DNA from: a candidate division KSB1 bacterium
Lineage (GTDB): Bacteria; Zhuqueibacterota; Zhuqueibacteria; Zhuqueibacterales; Zhuqueibacteraceae
Direction: 5' to 3'
DNA length: 64,000 nucleotides
Assembly: GCA_034506175.1 (NCBI GenBank)
Contig: JAPDQB010000019.1
Coordinates: forward strand, 44,315-108,314
Within the stretch, counting starts at the first letter, position 1; every line of letters begins with the position of its first letter. Below the pieces are notes generated by a model that was not told the DNA's origin, did no database searches, and saw only the letters and a program-made list of their open reading frames with translations. Both the position numbers and the translations under genes were made by a program. This document shows positions 1-8,986 of this stretch, piece after piece.

Positions 1-1
1 T

Positions 2-523
2 TACGCACGCGAAAATCCCCGCGCTTATCGCGATTATTCCGAAAATATTTGGGGCTTTACCGCCTGCGACGGGCCGAAAGACACTGCCTTTGTGGTGGAC
101 GGCCGAGAAAGAACGTTCTGGTCGTACCGCGCGCGCGGCGTTTCCTTTGATTGGATCGAAGATGACGGCACCATCGCGCCAACTGCTGCCGGCGGCTCGA
201 TCGCGTTTGCGCCGGAAATTTGCATTCCCGCGCTCAAAACCATGCGCGCAAAATACGGCACGCGGCTCTTCAAAGAATACGGTTTCCTTGATTCTTTCAA
301 TCCTTCTTTCATTACCCCGCAAACGCCCAACGGCTGGTTTGATGACGACTATCTCGGCATCGACCAGGGCCCGATCGTGATCATGATTGAGAATTTGCGC
401 AACGGCTTTGTGTGGAAGGTGATGAAAAAAAATCCATACATCGTCACGGGTTTGCGCCGGGCGGGCTTCTCGGGTGGGTGGTTGGGGGAAACTTTTCAGG
501 CAAAATCATTTGTGATCAAATGA
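2..523 (+). CDS. Glycoamylase-like (PF10091-type) protein, C-terminal part
   Basis: The reading frame is open from the first bases of the window, so the start lies upstream. The visible 173 residues match the end of the glycoamylase-like family: SENIWGFTACDGP near the start of the fragment, a DQGPIVIMIENLRNG segment, and YIVTGLRRAGFSGGWL near the end. The family acts on beta-glucans or related glycans, often in the periplasm or as a domain of cyclic-glucan enzymes; the substrate here cannot be told. The stop overlaps the next start by four bases (ATGA), so translation of the two is probably coupled. Confidence 0.85.
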   Translation, partial: YARENPRAYRDYSENIWGFTACDGPKDTAFVVDGRERTFWSYRARGVSFDWIEDDGTIAPTAAGGSIAFAPEICIPALKTMRAKYGTRLFKEYGFLDSFNPSFITPQTPNGWFDDDYLGIDQGPIVIMIENLRNGFVWKVMKKNPYIVTGLRRAGFSGGWLGETFQAKSFVIK

Positions 524-2217
524 TCCACGAACCTTTCAATCAGCCGCCACCGGCGCTTGGCAATCAATATTTCGATGATCGCGTGTTGCGTTCATATCTC
601 AAGCGCCTGCTGCCGCCGGAAGTTCATCATGCCGTCGAGCCTTCTCTGGCAGTGATGGGAGAGCTGGCCGGTGGCGAGCTTTATCAGATGCAGCTCGCCG
701 ACCGCTTGAACGAGCCGAAGCTTACCCAATGGGACGCCTGGGGCGAACGCATCGATCAAGTTGAACTCACACCGTTGTGGCGGCGCGCCGAGCAAATTGC
801 CGCCGAACATGGCGTGGTCGCCGCCGCTTACGAGCGAACATACGGCCCGCTTTCGCGGCCATATCAATTTGCGCTGGTGTATTTGTTTCATCCTTCGACC
901 GATGTGTACACCTGCCCGCTGGCGATGACCGACGGCGCGGCGGCCACGCTGCTGCATTCACGCAACGAAAAACTCATCGCGCGCGCGCTGCCGCATTTGA
1001 CGAGCCGCGATCCGAAAAAATTTTGGACGAGCGGCCAGTGGATGACAGAATCCACCGGCGGCTCGGATGTGGGTTCCTCCGAGACGGTGGCGCGGCAGGA
1101 TGAGAACGGCCTGTGGCGTTTGTATGGCCGCAAATGGTTCACCTCGGCCGCGACTTCCCAACTGGCGCTTACGCTTGGACGCCCGCAAGGCAACGTGCCC
1201 GGTGGCAAGGGCCTGGCGCTTTTTTATATCGAGACGCGTGACGAGCACGGCCGCCTGCGCAACATTCAGATCAATCGCCTGAAAGAAAAACTCGGCACGC
1301 GCAAGGTGCCCACGGCTGAGCTGATGCTCGAAGGCACACCGGCTGAATTGGTGATGGGCACGACCGATGGCGTGCGGAACATGGTGCCGATGCTGCATCT
1401 CACGCGCACATGGAATAGCGTCACCGCCGTTGCCTTCATGCGTCGCGGGCTGGCGCTGGCGCGCGATTATGCGCAAAAGCGCGTGGCGTTCGGCGCCCCG
1501 CTCGCACAACAGCCATTGCATCTCGACACGCTTGCGGGATTGCAAGCGGAAATGGAGGGCGCATTTCATCTGAGCTTCTTGCTGGCGGAATTGATCGGCC
1601 GTGACGAGTGCAAAACTATCGGCGAAGAGGAAACCCATCTGTTGCGTCTGCTTACGTCACTGACAAAACTGACGACCGGACGGCAAGTCGTGGCCGTCGT
1701 AAGCGAAGTGCTGGAAGCCTTTGGCGGCGCCGGCTATGTTGAAGACACCGGCCTGCCCATGTTGCTGCGCGACAGCCAAGTGATGCCAATTTGGGAAGGC
1801 ACGACCAATGTCCTGGCGCTGGATTGTTTGCGCGCGCTCGGCAAGGGCGAAGGGTGGAAGGCGCTGAAATCAAAAGTTCGAGCCGGCGCGCAGGCGGGTC
1901 GCGACGAGCGTTTGGCGCAAGCAGGCCGCGCGGCGTTATCTGCCATCGAGCACGCGGAGCTTTGGCTGAACGCTGCCAGGCGCTCCGGGCAACCGGCGCT
2001 GGAAGCGGGCGCCCGCCGTTTCGCCATGACGGCCGGCCGCGCACTCGAGTTGGCGTTGTTAATCGAGCATGCGCAATGGTCGCTGGGTCATGAACACGAT
2101 GGCCGCGCGCGAGCCGCCGCCCTGCGCTTCGCCCAAGCGCCGGTCGATTTGATTGCCGACATCGACGCCGAAGATTCGCGCGCCCTCGCCAATGAAGCGC
2201 CGATTTCGCTTGGATAG
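520..2217 (+). CDS. Acyl-CoA dehydrogenase, AidB-like
   Basis: A 565-residue flavoprotein of the AidB branch of the acyl-CoA dehydrogenase family. The N-terminus FNQPPPALGNQYFDD, the MTESTGGSDV flavin/substrate loop (about residues 175-184), RKWFTS, and PIWEGTTNVLALDCLRAL with the Glu at the usual catalytic-base position all match AidB. The frame is open further upstream (from 412), but ATG 520 overlaps the preceding stop as ATGA and starts just before the conserved N-terminus, so I chose it. AidB proteins bind DNA and protect against alkylation in E. coli; whether this one does so or oxidises an acyl-CoA is open. Its place between a glycosidase and a sugar importer is odd. Confidence 0.9.
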   Translation: MIHEPFNQPPPALGNQYFDDRVLRSYLKRLLPPEVHHAVEPSLAVMGELAGGELYQMQLADRLNEPKLTQWDAWGERIDQVELTPLWRRAEQIAAEHGVVAAAYERTYGPLSRPYQFALVYLFHPSTDVYTCPLAMTDGAAATLLHSRNEKLIARALPHLTSRDPKKFWTSGQWMTESTGGSDVGSSETVARQDENGLWRLYGRKWFTSAATSQLALTLGRPQGNVPGGKGLALFYIETRDEHGRLRNIQINRLKEKLGTRKVPTAELMLEGTPAELVMGTTDGVRNMVPMLHLTRTWNSVTAVAFMRRGLALARDYAQKRVAFGAPLAQQPLHLDTLAGLQAEMEGAFHLSFLLAELIGRDECKTIGEEETHLLRLLTSLTKLTTGRQVVAVVSEVLEAFGGAGYVEDTGLPMLLRDSQVMPIWEGTTNVLALDCLRALGKGEGWKALKSKVRAGAQAGRDERLAQAGRAALSAIEHAELWLNAARRSGQPALEAGARRFAMTAGRALELALLIEHAQWSLGHEHDGRARAAALRFAQAPVDLIADIDAEDSRALANEAPISLG

Positions 2218-2249
2218 CCGACCCTCGAGCCAGCGCTGGAAGTACTACC

Positions 2250-3611
2250 ATGAAACCACACCTCTCATCGCGTAGGAATCTTTTCCCTTGCCGGCGGATA
2301 AAAACAACTGAGGGATTTCAAGGCATTCTTTTTTTTACCTCCCGGCTGCGGTGGGGAGCAATTCTATTTTCCTTCACATTCACTGCCTGCCAGTCTTCCG
2401 ACGATTCCCAAACGGTCATCAAATTCTGGGCGATGGGCGCAGAGGGTGAGCACGTGCAAAAGCTCATGCCGGAATTTGAGCGGCAGAACCCGGATATTCA
2501 TGTCGATATACAAGGCATTCCCTGGACGGCGGCTCACGAAAAACTTCTCACCGCATACGCTGGCAATTCACTGCCGGACTTGTGCCAGCTTGGCAACACC
2601 TGGATTCCCGAATTCAACTTGCTCAATGCGCTGGAAAATTTGGATCGCTGGATTGACAGCTCGAACGTGATCAAACCGGAGCATTACTTCCCCGGCATTT
2701 GGGAAACCAACGTCATCGATGGCGCCCTCTTCGGCATCCCGTGGTACGTCGATACGCGTCTGCTGTTTTATCGTAAAGACATTTTGCAACAGGCGGGCTA
2801 CGATCACGCGCCACGAACCTGGGACGAGTGGCTCGAAGTTTCCAGGAAAATCAAACGCCTGTCGAGCGGCCAGGAAAAATATGCCATTCTCCTGCCCACC
2901 AATGAATGGGCGCCCTTTGTGATCACCGGCTTGCAGGCCGGGTCGTCCCTGCTGAAAGAGGGCAATCGCTATGGCGATTTCAGCGGCCCGCAATTTACTT
3001 CGGCGTTTGAATTTTTGATGAAGTTTTATCGTGAAAAATTGGCGCCGGTAGGCGTGACGCAAGTCACCAACATCTATCAAGGCCTCGCCGAGGGATTTTT
3101 TGCGATGTACATCACCGGGCCGTGGAATATCGGAGAATTTCAAAAGCGCCTGCCCGCAAACCTGCAAGACCAGTGGATGACAGCGCCCATGCCCGGCCGC
3201 GATGCGAAGACACCGGGTGTATCCCTCGCCGGCGGCTCCAGTCTCGTCTTGTTTAGAAAATCGCCAAAGCAAGCGCAAGCCTGGAAACTCATTGAATATC
3301 TTTCACAGCCGCGGCAGCAGCTCGAATTCTACAAAATTACCGGCGATTTACCAGCCGTTCGCGAGGCCTGGCAGGACACCGCGTTGACGAACAACATTTA
3401 CATCAAAGCGTTTTACGAACAACTCGAACGCGTCGTGTCGACGCCGAAAATTCCGGAGTGGGAACAGATTGCCATGAAGGTGCAGCAATACGCAGAAATC
3501 GCCTCGGTTCAACGCATGACAGTGACACAGGCGTTGGTGGCGCTTGATCGCGAAGTCGATCGCATTCTGGAAAAACGCCGGTGGATGCTGGAGCAGGGCC
3601 ATCATGAATAA
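2250..3611 (+). CDS. ABC transporter sugar-binding lipoprotein
   Basis: A 453-residue extracellular solute-binding protein of the family-1 (MalE/UgpB) type. After about 30 charged residues comes a hydrophobic segment and a lipobox-like FTAC (around residue 48), so it is probably a lipid-anchored binding protein. The mature part has the usual pattern: IKFWAMGAEGEHV, FERQNPDIHV, GIPWYVDTRLLFYRKD, AMYITGPWNIGEF. It precedes two permease genes and a beta-glucosidase, so a beta-linked oligosaccharide is the likely ligand (inference). The long leader before the signal helix is unusual and the true start may be later. Confidence 0.9.
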   Translation: MKPHLSSRRNLFPCRRIKTTEGFQGILFFTSRLRWGAILFSFTFTACQSSDDSQTVIKFWAMGAEGEHVQKLMPEFERQNPDIHVDIQGIPWTAAHEKLLTAYAGNSLPDLCQLGNTWIPEFNLLNALENLDRWIDSSNVIKPEHYFPGIWETNVIDGALFGIPWYVDTRLLFYRKDILQQAGYDHAPRTWDEWLEVSRKIKRLSSGQEKYAILLPTNEWAPFVITGLQAGSSLLKEGNRYGDFSGPQFTSAFEFLMKFYREKLAPVGVTQVTNIYQGLAEGFFAMYITGPWNIGEFQKRLPANLQDQWMTAPMPGRDAKTPGVSLAGGSSLVLFRKSPKQAQAWKLIEYLSQPRQQLEFYKITGDLPAVREAWQDTALTNNIYIKAFYEQLERVVSTPKIPEWEQIAMKVQQYAEIASVQRMTVTQALVALDREVDRILEKRRWMLEQGHHE

Positions 3612-4515
3612 CTCTCTTCAATCGCCATCGCTTCGCGGCGAAATTCGAAGCCTCCGGCGTGCGGCGTACTTGTTTCTGGCGCCGGCGCTCCTACCGATCC
3701 TTGCCTTCTTCTTCCTGCCGGCGCTGGCGGCTTTCGTTCTCAGCTTCACCGATTTCGACATTTATTCCCTGGGCAATTTTCAGTACGCGCGTTTTGTTGG
3801 TTTGAAAAATTACCGCCAACTGCTCCACGATCCGCTGTTTTGGAAGGCGATGGCCAACACGTTCTATTATGTGCTGCTCGGCGGGCCGCTTTCCATCGCC
3901 ACCTCGCTCGGCGCCGCGTTGCTGATCAATTCCAGGCTCGTCCGCTTCCGGAGTTTTTTCCAAACCGTATATTTTGCGCCGGTGGTGACGACGCTGGTGG
4001 CGGTTGCAGTCGTCTGGCGTTTCATCTATCACCCGCGCTTTGGCCTGCTGAATTACGCGCTCGGTTTTTTCGGCGTCGCTCCGATTGATTGGCTGGGAGA
4101 TCCGGCCTGGGCCATGCCGGCCATTATCATCATGTCGGTCTGGAAAAACTTTGGTTACAACATGATCATTTTTGTCGCGGGCTTGCAGAACATCCCCTCG
4201 CAGTTGTATGAAGCCTCGCGCCTGGATGGCGCCGGCCCCTGGCAGCAATTCACAAGCATCACGCTGCCGATGCTGGCGCCGACGACAATCTTTGTCAGCA
4301 TCATTGCCATGATCGGCAACTTTCAGCTTTTTACCGAACCGTATGTCATGACCCAGGGCGGGCCGGTCAACAGCACCTTGAGCATCGTTCTGCTCATGTA
4401 CCAGCAGGGTTTTCGTTGGTGGAATTTGGGCTATGCCGCGGCGATTGCTTTCGTGCTGTTTGGCGTCATTCTGCTGGGATCGCTGATTCAATCCCGATTG
4501 CAAAAGCGAACATAA
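3604..4515 (+). CDS. ABC sugar transporter permease (MalF/UgpA-like)
   Basis: A 303-residue inner-membrane permease with six predicted helices. The EAA loop, EASRLDGAGPWQQF followed by ITLPML, marks the contact with the ATPase. The ATG at 3604 overlaps the end of the binding-protein gene by eight bases and has a GGAGC motif upstream; a longer frame from 3544 exists but lacks family support. It pairs with the next gene as the heterodimeric pore. No ATPase gene is present nearby, so a shared MsiK/UgpC-type ATPase elsewhere is expected. Confidence 0.93.
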   Translation: MNNSLQSPSLRGEIRSLRRAAYLFLAPALLPILAFFFLPALAAFVLSFTDFDIYSLGNFQYARFVGLKNYRQLLHDPLFWKAMANTFYYVLLGGPLSIATSLGAALLINSRLVRFRSFFQTVYFAPVVTTLVAVAVVWRFIYHPRFGLLNYALGFFGVAPIDWLGDPAWAMPAIIIMSVWKNFGYNMIIFVAGLQNIPSQLYEASRLDGAGPWQQFTSITLPMLAPTTIFVSIIAMIGNFQLFTEPYVMTQGGPVNSTLSIVLLMYQQGFRWWNLGYAAAIAFVLFGVILLGSLIQSRLQKRT

Positions 4516-5334
4516 ATGAAAAATATCGGCAAAATTTTAATCATCACTCTGGCGATCATCATTGCGGTGATAACGCTCACGCCGGCGCTGTGGATGATTT
4601 CCGCTTCGGTTATGAGCACCGGCGAAGCCAGCACTTTTCCGCCGAAATTGCTGCCTGCGAAGATGACTTTCGAGCATTATGTGACGCTCTTCACCCGGCT
4701 GCATCTTTGGCGCTATTTCCTGAACAGTCTCGTGATCAGTGTGAGCGTGACCTTGATTTCGCTTTTCTTCAATTCAATGGCGGGATATGCCTTTGCCAAG
4801 TATCGCTTTCCAGGAAGAGACAAGCTCTTTCGCTTTCTCGTTGCGGAAATGGTCATTCCGGCGCAGGTGACAACGCTGCCGCTGTTTCTGATGTTGAATA
4901 AAGTCGGGCTGATCAACACTTACCTCGGGGTGATCGTAACAGGAATGGCGACGATCTACGGCATTTTTTTGATTCGCCAGTTTGCTTTTTCCATCCCCGA
5001 CAGTTTTATTGAAGCGGCGCGCCTGGACGGTTCGAGTGAGTTTCGCATTTATTGGTCGGTGATCCTCCCCCTGTGCAAACCCATTCTCATAACGCTTGCC
5101 ATTTTCACCTTCATGGGAACGTGGAACGATTTCCTCTGGCCGCTGATCGTGTTGACGGATGACAACATGTATACGCTGCCGGTGGCGCTCGCCAATCTCA
5201 CCGGCGAGCACGTGCAAGACACCGAGCTGATGATGGCCGGCGCGGTCATGACCATTCTGCCGGTGATGATCGTTTTCATGGCGCTGCAAAAACATTATAT
5301 CAGCGGCATTATCGCCGCCGGGTTGAAGGAATAA
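4516..5334 (+). CDS. ABC sugar transporter permease (MalG/UgpE-like)
   Basis: A 272-residue carbohydrate ABC permease, second half of the pore. It starts directly after the stop of its partner. The EAA motif EAARLDGSSEFRIYWSVILP is intact, as is the C-terminal MALQKHYISGIIAAGLKE typical of this subfamily. Six transmembrane segments can be followed, the first at residues 7-30. It forms one operon with the binding protein, the first permease and the GH1 gene. Confidence 0.94.
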   Translation: MKNIGKILIITLAIIIAVITLTPALWMISASVMSTGEASTFPPKLLPAKMTFEHYVTLFTRLHLWRYFLNSLVISVSVTLISLFFNSMAGYAFAKYRFPGRDKLFRFLVAEMVIPAQVTTLPLFLMLNKVGLINTYLGVIVTGMATIYGIFLIRQFAFSIPDSFIEAARLDGSSEFRIYWSVILPLCKPILITLAIFTFMGTWNDFLWPLIVLTDDNMYTLPVALANLTGEHVQDTELMMAGAVMTILPVMIVFMALQKHYISGIIAAGLKE

Positions 5335-5365
5335 AATTATCAAAGCAAAACGTGAGAGGAGTGAG

Positions 5366-6736
5366 ATGAATTTTCCGCCGGATTTTGTCTGGGGCGCTGC
5401 CGCCGCGAGTTATCAAATCGAAGGCGGCGCTTATGACGACGGCAAGGGGCTTTCGGTGTGGGATGTGATGTGCAAATCTCCGGGAAAGATTTCGACAGGC
5501 GACAGCGGTGACGTGGCCTGCGATCATTACCATCGCTTCGAAGATGACGCGCGGCTTATGGGTGAGATCGGCCTGCAAGCCTACCGCCTCTCGATTTCGT
5601 GGCCGCGAGTTTTGCCGAACGGCGCCGGCGCGGTGAATGAGAAAGGGCTGGCGTTTTATGACCGCTTGATCGATGCCTTATTGCAGAATGGCGTCCAACC
5701 GTGGGTAACCTTGTTTCATTGGGATTATCCGCATGCACTTTTTTGCCGCGGCGGCTGGCTGAATCGTGACAGCGCGGATTGGTTTGCCGAATATGCGCAA
5801 ATCATCATTGACAAGCTCTCGGATCGCGTCGCGCATTGGATTACCCAAAACGAGCCGCAATGCTATATCGGCCTCGGCCATCAAACCGGCGAGCACGCGC
5901 CGGGACTCGAGCTGGGTTTTGCCGAGGTTCTGCGCGCGGCGCATCATTCGCTGCTTGCCCATGGCAAAGCCGTGCAGGTGATTCGCGCCCGCGCCAAAAC
6001 GCCGCCGCTGATTGGGGCAGCGCCCGTCGGCATTGTCAAGATGCCTGCCTCAAATCGGCCCGAAGACATTGCCGCAGCACGCGCCGCCACATTTGCGGTG
6101 TCCGCAAAAAATTGCTGGAGCAACACCTGGTTTGCCGATCCGATGATTTTCGGCAGGTATCCTGAAGATGGGCTTAAGCTGTTTGCGAATGAGATGCCAG
6201 AGATTCGCCATGGCGACATGGAAACGATTGGCCAACCGCTGGATTTTTACGGGATCAATGTCTATTTCGGAGAAACGGTTCGCGCCAAAGCTGATGGCGG
6301 CTACGAAAGGGTGAAAAGCCTCAGTGGTCCGCCGCTCACCACGATGGGGTGGGAGGTCACGCCGGAGGCGCTCTATTGGGGGCCGCGCTTTATTTATGAA
6401 CGCTACAAATTACCGATCGTCGTGACCGAGAATGGCATGGCCAATTGTGATTGGATTCAGTTGGAGGGCAAAGTTCATGACCCGCAGCGCATTGATTTTC
6501 TCTGGCGCTATTTGCGCGCCTACAAACGCGCCTTGGATGACGGTGTCGTCGCCACGGGCTACTTTGTATGGTCGGTGATGGATAACTTTGAATGGGGACA
6601 TGGCTACAAACAGCGCTTCGGCCTCATTTACGTCGACTATGCGACACAAAAGCGTGTCCTGAAAGATTCCGCGTATTGGTACAGGGAAGTCATCGCCTCC
6701 AAGGGTGGACACATTGGCAATGAGAATTTTTATTGA
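5366..6736 (+). CDS. Beta-glucosidase, GH1 family
   Basis: A 456-residue retaining beta-glycosidase, close to the usual GH1 length. It begins FPPDFVWGAAAASYQIEG. The acid/base Glu lies in TQNEPQ (E163), the nucleophile in VTENGMAN (about E355), and SVMDNFEWGHGY closes the active site. No signal peptide, so it is cytoplasmic. A strong AGAGGAG ribosome site precedes ATG 5366. Downstream of the sugar importer, it most likely hydrolyses imported cellobiose or another beta-glucoside; exact specificity cannot be read from sequence. Confidence 0.95.
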   Translation: MNFPPDFVWGAAAASYQIEGGAYDDGKGLSVWDVMCKSPGKISTGDSGDVACDHYHRFEDDARLMGEIGLQAYRLSISWPRVLPNGAGAVNEKGLAFYDRLIDALLQNGVQPWVTLFHWDYPHALFCRGGWLNRDSADWFAEYAQIIIDKLSDRVAHWITQNEPQCYIGLGHQTGEHAPGLELGFAEVLRAAHHSLLAHGKAVQVIRARAKTPPLIGAAPVGIVKMPASNRPEDIAAARAATFAVSAKNCWSNTWFADPMIFGRYPEDGLKLFANEMPEIRHGDMETIGQPLDFYGINVYFGETVRAKADGGYERVKSLSGPPLTTMGWEVTPEALYWGPRFIYERYKLPIVVTENGMANCDWIQLEGKVHDPQRIDFLWRYLRAYKRALDDGVVATGYFVWSVMDNFEWGHGYKQRFGLIYVDYATQKRVLKDSAYWYREVIASKGGHIGNENFY

Positions 6737-6778
6737 ACGATTTCGTATCAAACACCTGAAACGTTCTGCGGAAAAATT

Positions 6779-6807
6779 TTGGCTTTACATTTTTATTTTG
6801 CTATATT
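6779..6807 (+). promoter_or_regulatory. Candidate sigma-70 type promoter
   Basis: TTGGCT and TATATT are separated by 17 bases just downstream of the GH1 gene, in an AT-rich gap. It would serve the zinc-finger and adenylating-enzyme genes. Found by eye only. Confidence 0.4.
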
Positions 6808-6917
6808 AACTTTAACTTCTCCAGTTTGGCAAATTCCGTGTTCTTTTTTAAAAATTGGCCGCTGTTGTCGGCCAATTGCTGGTTGCGGGCGTACAATGCC
6901 CCTCTCCCCCGGCCGCC

Positions 6918-7184
6918 TTGTTCTGCGAAAAGTTATCCATTTGCCCGAGGTGTGGCAGCAAAAAAATCAAACAGGTGCGGCGGAAGCTGGTCCGAAATTT
7001 TCGAGGCCAGGCCTATACAGTTCCGGATTTAGAATTTTATGAATGTCCGGATTGTGGCGAGCGAGTCTATGACCCGCTGGCCGTGCGCAAAATCGAAGCA
7101 CATTCTCCGGCGTATGCGAACAGACGGATAAGGAAAAAGTGGCATAATGGAAATTCTCAACAAAACCTTATCGCAAAAAATTAA
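6918..7184 (+). CDS. YgiT/MqsA-type zinc finger protein
   Basis: A small protein (about 88 residues) with two Cys pairs, CPRC and CPDC, separated by about 33 residues, followed by GERVYDPLAVRKIEAHSPAY. This is the YgiT-type zinc finger found in MqsA-like antitoxins and in orphan small proteins. The start is unsure: the frame has no ATG before the finger; TTG 6918 is the nearest candidate (another TTG lies at 6855) and neither has a good ribosome site. The end overlaps the following gene by 38 bases. The usual partner (a RelE-like or DUF4258 toxin) is not seen next to it, so a toxin-antitoxin role is doubtful. Confidence 0.65.
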   Translation: MFCEKLSICPRCGSKKIKQVRRKLVRNFRGQAYTVPDLEFYECPDCGERVYDPLAVRKIEAHSPAYANRRIRKKWHNGNSQQNLIAKN

Positions 7185-8235
7185 GGACGCGCGGCAAAAA
7201 CTCGACGCCCACGTGCGTGAAATCGTGCAATGGCACTTCAGCCCCGAAACCGGTTCACCGTTTTGGCTGGAGTTTGCGCGCAAACTCGATTTCGATCCGC
7301 GCAGGGAAATCGGCGGCTACGCCGATTTGAAAATTTTAGGGCACTTCGAAGACAACTGGCTGCGTGGCGGGCCGGTGCGGCGCTGGCTGCCGAAGGGTTT
7401 TGCCAACGAGCCGCTTTATGTGTTTGAAACCGGCGGCTCCACCGGCGTGCCGAAAACGCGCCTGAATATCACAGATTTTCAAACTGATTACGAATTGTTC
7501 AGCGCCACACTGTCGCCGGAAAGTTTTCCGCTCGGCAGCGATTGGCTGATGCTCGGCCCGACTGGCCCGCGACGGTTGCGCCTCGCCATCGAGCATCTGG
7601 CGCAGCATCGTGGCGGCATTGCCTTTCACGTCGATTTAGATCCGCGCTGGGTCAACAAGCTCATCAAGCGCGGCGCCTTTCAAGAGCTGGAGGCCTACAA
7701 GAGTCACGTCATCGATCAAGGCTTGACGGTTTTGCGCGCGCACGAAAATATTCACTGCCTTTTCACCACGCCGAAACTGCTCGAGGCGCTGTGCGAGAAA
7801 ATCAATCTGACGAAGTACGGCATCAAAGGCATCTTTTGCGGCGGCACGGAGATGACGGCGCAGTTCCATCGTTTCGCGCGCGAAGAGCTGGTGCCCGGCA
7901 TCGACTTCGTGCCGACGTATGGCAACACCCTTATGGGCTTGGCGTGCCACAAGCCGTTCGATCCGGCGGACCATTACGCCATCACGTATTATCCGCCGTG
8001 GCCGCGCGCGGTGATTGAAATGGTGAATCCGGATAATCCCGAAGAGACGGTGGAGTACGGCAAAACCGGCCGCGTGATGCTCACGACGCTGACGAAAGAT
8101 TTTTTCATGCCGCGCTTTCTCGAGCGCGACGAAGGCGAGCGCGCCGCGCCGATTGATTTGTATCCGTGGGACGGCGTGCGCAACGTGCGCGTGTTTGCAG
8201 CTTTGCAGGAGTCGGTCATTGTTGGCGTCTATTAG
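7147..8235 (+). CDS. PaaK/LuxE-like AMP-forming ligase domain protein
   Basis: A 362-residue member of the adenylate-forming superfamily. The phosphate-binding loop ETGGSTGVPK and YGNTLMGL, TGRVMLTTL and PRFLERDEGE segments match the phenylacetate-CoA ligase (PaaK)/acyl-protein synthetase (LuxE) branch. It is shorter than PaaK (about 430) and stops before the small C-terminal subdomain with the catalytic lysine, in length like LuxE. It probably activates a carboxylic acid as acyl-AMP. An aldehyde dehydrogenase-like gene follows two genes later, which suggests a carboxylate-to-aldehyde route similar to LuxE/LuxC; this is inference and the substrate is unknown. Confidence 0.72.
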   Translation: MEILNKTLSQKIKDARQKLDAHVREIVQWHFSPETGSPFWLEFARKLDFDPRREIGGYADLKILGHFEDNWLRGGPVRRWLPKGFANEPLYVFETGGSTGVPKTRLNITDFQTDYELFSATLSPESFPLGSDWLMLGPTGPRRLRLAIEHLAQHRGGIAFHVDLDPRWVNKLIKRGAFQELEAYKSHVIDQGLTVLRAHENIHCLFTTPKLLEALCEKINLTKYGIKGIFCGGTEMTAQFHRFAREELVPGIDFVPTYGNTLMGLACHKPFDPADHYAITYYPPWPRAVIEMVNPDNPEETVEYGKTGRVMLTTLTKDFFMPRFLERDEGERAAPIDLYPWDGVRNVRVFAALQESVIVGVY

Positions 8236-8331
8236 CAAAACGCAGAGGGCATGGCGCAAAGCACAAGCGGTTTGTCGTCATCAAATCTGTGATCAATTAA
8301 TTCAAACGCATTCATTCACGGAGGAAGGAAA

Positions 8332-8850
8332 ATGTTATCATCAGTTGTACGTTTCGTGCGGATGCCGCTTTTGCTGGTCACCATCTGGGCGGTCGTCCGC
8401 TTCATTCTCGGCGTGGCAGGCGTTCCCTACGTGCCGCGCGGCAATGCGATGTTTTCGCTTTATAGCGTCATGATGCTGAGCTGTCTTTATTTCGGCGCGT
8501 TGTCCAAAAACCTTGCCGATTTCAAATGGGGTGGCACGGTCTTGACTGGCGTAACGATCGGTGTGTATTCGCAAATTCTCATCTTGCTGGCGACCGTCAT
8601 CAGCTATGCCGGTGATCTCAATAACTCTTATTTCGTTCATTGGGACGCTTTGAATGTCGATCCCACCAAGCTCACCCCGCCGGTGGCAATGGCCGATGCG
8701 CTTGTGCATCCGGAGCAAGTGCCCATGCCGCCGATCTCCCAAGCACTGGTCGGACGACTATTGGGCATCGTCATCAATGGCGTTATCGCCGGCATCTTCG
8801 CCGTGATCGGACGCTTGCTCAGTGGGCTGGCGCCAAAATCGGCGGCCTAA
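8332..8850 (+). CDS. Integral membrane protein of unknown function
   Basis: A 172-residue protein with four likely membrane helices (about residues 10-30, 37-57, 66-90 and 143-165) and a polar loop between the third and fourth. A strong GGAGGAAGG site precedes ATG 8332. I do not recognise the family. It lies between the adenylating enzyme and the aldehyde dehydrogenase-like gene, in the same direction, so it may belong to the same pathway. Confidence 0.75.
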   Translation: MLSSVVRFVRMPLLLVTIWAVVRFILGVAGVPYVPRGNAMFSLYSVMMLSCLYFGALSKNLADFKWGGTVLTGVTIGVYSQILILLATVISYAGDLNNSYFVHWDALNVDPTKLTPPVAMADALVHPEQVPMPPISQALVGRLLGIVINGVIAGIFAVIGRLLSGLAPKSAA

Positions 8851-8986
8851 AAAGTTCGGCCTAATGCGGTTAAAGTTTGGCTGAAATTGACCGGCCGCTT
8901 CGCTTCGTTGGTCACTGCAAATTGGTGAAAACGTAGCGACCGTTCAATGCGTTTCTTGGAAGATACGAAAAATTGATTTTAATGAG

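Noticed and set aside
592..957. Long antisense frames across the acyl-CoA dehydrogenase and other high-GC genes
   Set aside because: Explained as shadows of real genes; the sense frames have clear family motifs.
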